From Bacteroidaceae bacterium (GTDB lineage: Bacteria > Bacteroidota > Bacteroidia > Bacteroidales > Bacteroidaceae), in NCBI GenBank assembly GCA_017547585.1, contig JAFYPH010000056.1, positions 1-39,358 on the forward strand: a stretch of 39,358 bases of DNA. The letters are read 5' to 3'. The translations under genes were made by a program, and so were the position numbers. The notes beneath the pieces were generated by a model. It worked only from the letters and a program-made list of their open reading frames with translations. It had not been told where the DNA came from and did not search any database. This document shows, piece by piece, positions 35,182 to 39,358 of the stretch; position 1 is the first letter of the stretch, and each line of letters opens with the position of its first letter.

Positions 35182-38100
35182 TTATTCAAATGATATACTC
35201 AAGCCCAATCCGCGAAGCTCGTGCAACAATACGTTGAGCGACTCGGGAATTCCGGGAGTAGGCATTGCATCGCCCTTGACGATTGCCTCGTATGCCTTGG
35301 AACGTCCCACAACATCGTCGGACTTGATGGTAAGAATCTCCTGAAGGATGTGTGCTGCACCGAATGCCTCGAGTGCCCAAACCTCCATCTCTCCGAAACG
35401 CTGACCACCAAACTGAGCTTTACCACCAAGAGGCTGCTGAGTGATGAGTGAGTAAGGACCGATTGAACGGGCGTGCATCTTGTCCTCTACCATGTGACCG
35501 AGCTTAAGCATGTAGCTGACACCCACTGTCGCAGGCTGGTCGAACTGCTCACCTGTGCCACCGTCGTAAAGGTAGGTCTTACCGAAGCGGGGGAGGCCTG
35601 CCTTGTCTGTCCATGTGCAGAGGTCGTCGAGTGTTGCTCCATCGAAGATGGGAGTAGCAAACTTAACGCCCAGCTCTTTACCTGCGCGGCCGAGTACGGT
35701 CTCGAAAATCTGACCGATGTTCATACGCGAGGGCACACCCAACGGGTTGAGGATGATATCTACGGGAGTACCGTCTGCAAGGAAGGGCATATCCTCCTGA
35801 CGCACTACGCGCGACACGATACCCTTGTTTCCGTGACGTCCCGCCATCTTGTCACCAACACCGATCTTACGTTTCTTGGCGATGTATACCTTAGCCATCT
35901 TCATTGTGCCCGAGGGAAGCTCGTCACCGATGGTCAAGGCGAACTTCTCGCGCTTAACCTGTGCATCGAACTCCTTGTACTTGTGCAGGAAATTGATGAT
36001 GAGTGTACGGATAAGTTCGTTTGTATGTGCATCGGCTGTCCACTTGCTCAACTGGATTGAAGTGAAGTCGAGGTTCTCGAGGTCGTGCTTTGTGAACTTA
36101 GCGCCCTTGGCAATAACCTCGGTGCCCATGAAGTCCTTCACGCCCTGTGAAACGCGGCCGCCGATAAGCTTGATAAGTTTATCAACAAGTATATCTTTCA
36201 ACTCGCCAACCTTCTCCATGAACTCGTCGTCAATCTTGGGCAGCTTAGCCTTGTCGGCCAATTTTGCCGAACGTGACTTCTCGGCACGCTGGAAGAGACG
36301 ACGGCCGATAACGACACCCTGCAATGAGGGAGAAGCCTTCAATGAAGCATCCTTAACGTCACCTGCCTTGTCACCGAAGATGGCACGGAGGAGTTTCTCC
36401 TCGGGCGAGGGGTCAGACTCTCCCTTGGGAGTAATCTTACCGATGATAATGTCGCCGGGCTTAACATAAGCACCGACACGGATAATACCATTCTTGTCGA
36501 GGTCTTTTGTAGCATCCTCGCTGACGTTGGGAATGTCGTAAGTGAACTCCTCCATTCCGCGCTTTGTCTCGCGAACCTCGAGTGAAAGCTCGTCCACGTG
36601 TACAGATGTAAGAACATCCTCGCGAACTACCTTTTCGTTAAGAACGATAGCATCCTCGTAGTTGTAACCCTTCCAAGGCATGTATGCCACAAGAAGGTTC
36701 TTTCCAAGCGCAAGCTCGCCGGCCTGGGTAGAGTAACCCTCGGTGAGAATGTCGCCTGCCTTGACTCTCTGGCCCTTCTCGCAGATGGGACGCAAGTCAA
36801 TGGTCATATTCTGGTTCGTACGGCGGAACTTGGGAATAACGTACTCTTTCCATGAAGGATCGAAGCTTACGAATTCCTCTTCCTCGGTACGGTCGTAGTT
36901 GATTCTGATTGTGGTAGCATCGACAAATTCAATAACACCGTCGCCCTCGGCAACAATCTGTGTACGTGAATCCTCGGCAAGCTGTTTCTCGATACCTGTT
37001 CCCACGATGGGAGCCTCGGTAGTGAGCAAAGGTACAGCCTGACGCATCATGTTAGAACCCATCAATGCACGGTTGGCGTCATCGTGCTCAAGGAAGGGGA
37101 TGAGCGATGCAGCGATTGATGCAATCTGCTGAGGAGCTACGTCCATATAGTCTACTCTTCCGGGCTCAACAACAGGATAATCTGCATCCTGACGTGATTT
37201 TACCTTTGTGCGGATGAACTTGCCATTCTCGTCGAGAGGAGCATTACCCTGTGCGATAATCTTTGCCTCCTCCTCCTCGGCTGTAAGGTAAACAACATTG
37301 TCGTTGTTGATGTCAACAACGCCGTCGGCCACCTTTCTATAAGGAGTAACGATGAAGCCCAGCTCGTTTATCTTGGCGTAGATACACAATGACGAAATAA
37401 GTCCGATGTTGGGACCCTCAGGGGTCTCGATGGGACAGAGGCGGCCATAGTGTGTGTAGTGTACGTCTCGAACCTCAAAGCCGGCGCGGTCGCGTGAAAG
37501 ACCGCCGGGACCAAGTGCCGAAAGACGACGTTTGTGTGTAATCTCGGCAAGGGGGTTAGTCTGGTCCATGAACTGTGAAAGGGCGTTTGTACCAAAGAAT
37601 GTATTGATAACAGCCGACACAGTTTTTGCGTTGATAAGGTCGGTGGGAGTAAACACCTCATTGTCGCGGACGTTCATACGCTCGCGAATGGTGCGTGCCA
37701 TACGTGCAAGACCAACAGCAAACTGGTTAGAGAGCTGCTCGCCCACTGTACGTACGCGACGGTTACTCAAGTGGTCGATATCATCCACCACAGCCTTTGA
37801 GTTCACCAGACCTATCAAATATTTGATAATCTCAATAATATCCTCTTTTGTCAGCACGCGTACAGACATATCTGTTGTAAGACCGAGCTTACGGTTGATA
37901 CGGTAACGGCCAACATCACCCAAGTCGTAACGCTTTTCAGAGAAGAAGAGGTTGTTGATAACCTCGCGTGCACTTGCATCGTCAGCGGGATCGGCATTAC
38001 GCAACTGGCGGAAGATGTAGTACACAGCCTCTTTCTCAGAGTTACTTGTGTCTTTGTCCAAAGTATTGAAGATGAGCGAGCAATCCAAAGACTCGGGATT

Positions 38101-39003
38101 GTCACCCTGCTCCTTGTGGAGCAAAATACGCTCTACGCCACTGTCAAGGATGCGCTCAACGATCTCGGCATCGAGAACTGTCTCGCGCTCAACAACTACC
38201 TCGCTACGCTCGATTGAAACAACCTCGCCTGTATCGGGGTCAACGAAGTCCTCGAGCTTGGTCTTCACCACGCGGCCGGCCATCTTGCGGCCGATAGCCT
38301 TCTTAAGAGAAGCCTTGTTCACCTTTACCTCCTCGGCAAGGTCGAAAATCTCGAGAATATCCTTATCTGTCTCAAAGCCGATGGCACGCAAAAGTGTTGT
38401 TACGGGCAACTTCTTCTTACGGTCAATGTATGCATACATGACATTGTTGATGTCAGTTGCAAACTCTATCCATGAACCCTTGAAAGGAATGATACGTGCA
38501 GAATAGAGGGGAGTACCGTTTGCATGAACGCTCTGTCCGAAGAATACACCGGGAGAACGATGCAACTGAGAAACCACAACGCGCTCGGCACCGTTGATGA
38601 TGAATGTACCACGCTCGGTCATGTAGGGAATGGGGCCAAGGAATACATCCTGAATAACCGTGTCGAAATCCTCGTGATCGGGGTCGGTACAATAGAGTTT
38701 TAACTTTGCCTTCAAAGGCACACTATATGTTAATCCGCGCTCCAGACACTCTGCTATAGAGTAACGGGGCGGGTCGATGTAATAGTCCAAGAACTCCAAT
38801 ACGAAGTTGTTTCGTGTATCAGCTATCGGAAAGTTTTCAGCAAACACCTTGTAAAGGCCATCGTTCACACGTTTTTCCGGTGGAGTATCTAATTGGAGGA
38901 AGTCTTCGAACGACTTCAATTGTACTTCCAAAAAGTCCGGACAAGGCATCGGATCTTTAATAGAAGCAAAGTTAACTCTTTGATTATTAGCTTTTAGAGA
39001 CAT
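35182..39003 (-). CDS. rpoB: RNA polymerase beta subunit
   Basis: The 1273-residue subunit begins [15 protein letters not shown]. The rifampicin-binding cluster I reads [19 protein letters not shown] then LSALGPGGL; the Asp, His and Ser positions where E. coli resistance mutations fall (516, 526, 531) keep the sensitive residues. [22 protein letters not shown], the [18 protein letters not shown] bridge-proximal block and the C-terminal [19 protein letters not shown] clamp block are intact. It is preceded by an attenuator-like hairpin after rplL and followed by rpoC. Confidence 0.99.
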   Translation of the reverse strand: MSLKANNQRVNFASIKDPMPCPDFLEVQLKSFEDFLQLDTPPEKRVNDGLYKVFAENFPIADTRNNFVLEFLDYYIDPPRYSIAECLERGLTYSVPLKAKLKLYCTDPDHEDFDTVIQDVFLGPIPYMTERGTFIINGAERVVVSQLHRSPGVFFGQSVHANGTPLYSARIIPFKGSWIEFATDINNVMYAYIDRKKKLPVTTLLRAIGFETDKDILEIFDLAEEVKVNKASLKKAIGRKMAGRVVKTKLEDFVDPDTGEVVSIERSEVVVERETVLDAEIVERILDSGVERILLHKEQGDNPESLDCSLIFNTLDKDTSNSEKEAVYYIFRQLRNADPADDASAREVINNLFFSEKRYDLGDVGRYRINRKLGLTTDMSVRVLTKEDIIEIIKYLIGLVNSKAVVDDIDHLSNRRVRTVGEQLSNQFAVGLARMARTIRERMNVRDNEVFTPTDLINAKTVSAVINTFFGTNALSQFMDQTNPLAEITHKRRLSALGPGGLSRDRAGFEVRDVHYTHYGRLCPIETPEGPNIGLISSLCIYAKINELGFIVTPYRKVADGVVDINNDNVVYLTAEEEEAKIIAQGNAPLDENGKFIRTKVKSRQDADYPVVEPGRVDYMDVAPQQIASIAASLIPFLEHDDANRALMGSNMMRQAVPLLTTEAPIVGTGIEKQLAEDSRTQIVAEGDGVIEFVDATTIRINYDRTEEEEFVSFDPSWKEYVIPKFRRTNQNMTIDLRPICEKGQRVKAGDILTEGYSTQAGELALGKNLLVAYMPWKGYNYEDAIVLNEKVVREDVLTSVHVDELSLEVRETKRGMEEFTYDIPNVSEDATKDLDKNGIIRVGAYVKPGDIIIGKITPKGESDPSPEEKLLRAIFGDKAGDVKDASLKASPSLQGVVIGRRLFQRAEKSRSAKLADKAKLPKIDDEFMEKVGELKDILVDKLIKLIGGRVSQGVKDFMGTEVIAKGAKFTKHDLENLDFTSIQLSKWTADAHTNELIRTLIINFLHKYKEFDAQVKREKFALTIGDELPSGTMKMAKVYIAKKRKIGVGDKMAGRHGNKGIVSRVVRQEDMPFLADGTPVDIILNPLGVPSRMNIGQIFETVLGRAGKELGVKFATPIFDGATLDDLCTWTDKAGLPRFGKTYLYDGGTGEQFDQPATVGVSYMLKLGHMVEDKMHARSIGPYSLITQQPLGGKAQFGGQRFGEMEVWALEAFGAAHILQEILTIKSDDVVGRSKAYEAIVKGDAMPTPGIPESLNVLLHELRGLGLSISFE

Positions 39004-39047
39004 TGTTGAAAAAGTTTATAGAACTTATTTTTTTTAAATGCAGAAAA

Positions 39048-39094
39048 GGTTAAGAACCCTCTGAGGGCTCTTAACCATAAACCCTTGAAAGGGT
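39048..39094 (-). promoter_or_regulatory. Attenuator-like hairpins between rplL and rpoB
   Basis: Minus strand order: a short hairpin ACCCTTTC/AAGGGT (39094-39081), then a longer stem (39076-39064 with 39060-39048, one mismatch, 3-nt loop), followed by TTTT. It lies in the 100-nt rplL-rpoB gap. Partial termination here would set the ratio of L7/L12 to RNA polymerase, as known in other bacteria. Confidence 0.75.
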
Positions 39095-39103
39095 ACTTTT
39101 TTC

Positions 39104-39358
39104 TTATTTAAGTTCAATCTCAGCACCTGACTCCTCGATTGTCTTCTTCAAGGATTCAGCCTCTGCCTTAGAAAGACCCTCTTTGATTGTGCTGGGAGCA
39201 CCATCTACGAGGTCTTTAGCCTCTTTCAAACCGAGACCGCAAGCCTCTTTAACAGCCTTAACTACCTGAAGTTTGTTAGCACCTGCGCTCTTCAAAACTA
39301 CATCGAAGCTTGTTTTCTCCTCAGCAGCCTCGCCTGCACCAGCAGCGGGAGCAGCAGC
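39104..39358 (-). CDS. rplL: 50S ribosomal protein L7/L12, partial
   Basis: The 5' part lies beyond the window edge; 84 codons plus stop are present. Visible are the Ala/Gly/Pro-rich hinge ([16 protein letters not shown]) and the globular C-terminal domain ([51 protein letters not shown]), which recruits translation factors. Its frame runs to the last base of the window. Confidence 0.97.
   Translation of the reverse strand, partial: AAAPAAGAGEAAEEKTSFDVVLKSAGANKLQVVKAVKEACGLGLKEAKDLVDGAPSTIKEGLSKAEAESLKKTIEESGAEIELK

Noticed and set aside
35182-39003. Rifampicin-resistance substitution in rpoB
   Set aside because: The cluster I positions match the sensitive residues of E. coli.

Overview
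The window looks like a chromosomal segment of a member of the phylum Bacteroidota, most likely order Bacteroidales. The reasons are: intergenic promoter-like motifs of the TAnnTTTG type, an almost complete absence of Shine-Dalgarno sequences, glycine-lipid acyltransferases in the arrangement known from Bacteroides, SusD-free but lipoprotein-rich periplasmic genes, DUF3857 and DUF4292 proteins, a GH92 mannosidase, and the gene order parE-coaD-S41 protease. Genus cannot be fixed by eye.

Layout, left to right. (1) 40-3504, minus strand: frr, rsgA and an orphan lipoprotein with a probable glycosidase toroid, as one operon. (2) 3833-4503: a small DUF2007 gene (plus) and rplS (minus), converging on a shared hairpin terminator. 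(3) 4645-9394, minus: a nucleotidylyltransferase/GHMP-kinase fusion followed by two tandem DUF3857 proteins, one with an intact transglutaminase triad and one with all three residues replaced. (4) 9616-12779, plus: prmA and a GH92 alpha-mannosidase. (5) 13010-19135, plus: a tight five-gene operon (Ca2+/Na+ exchanger, GNAT-like protein, parE, coaD, S41 protease).

(6) 19136-23539: an AT-rich accessory stretch on the minus strand. It holds two tandem paralogous secreted proteins, a start-less coding fragment, a lipoprotein and a membrane protein with a duplicated zinc-ribbon module. None belongs to a family I recognise. An inverted repeat carrying two facing promoter-like motifs lies at its left edge. 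(7) 23616-28626, minus: dut, a TPR protein, DUF4292 lipoprotein, EnvC-like factor and an outer-membrane protein, probably one operon for envelope maintenance. (8) 28796-30628, minus: glsA-glsB, glycine-lipid synthesis. (9) 30795-39358, minus: rpoC, rpoB and the 3' part of rplL, with an attenuator-like hairpin between rplL and rpoB and a strong terminator after rpoC.

Most of the window is conserved core genome. The parts that merit a second look are the AT-rich island, the compressed kinase fusion, the active/inactive transglutaminase pair, and several structured intergenic elements. I see no CRISPR array, tRNA, rRNA, insertion sequence or phage gene.
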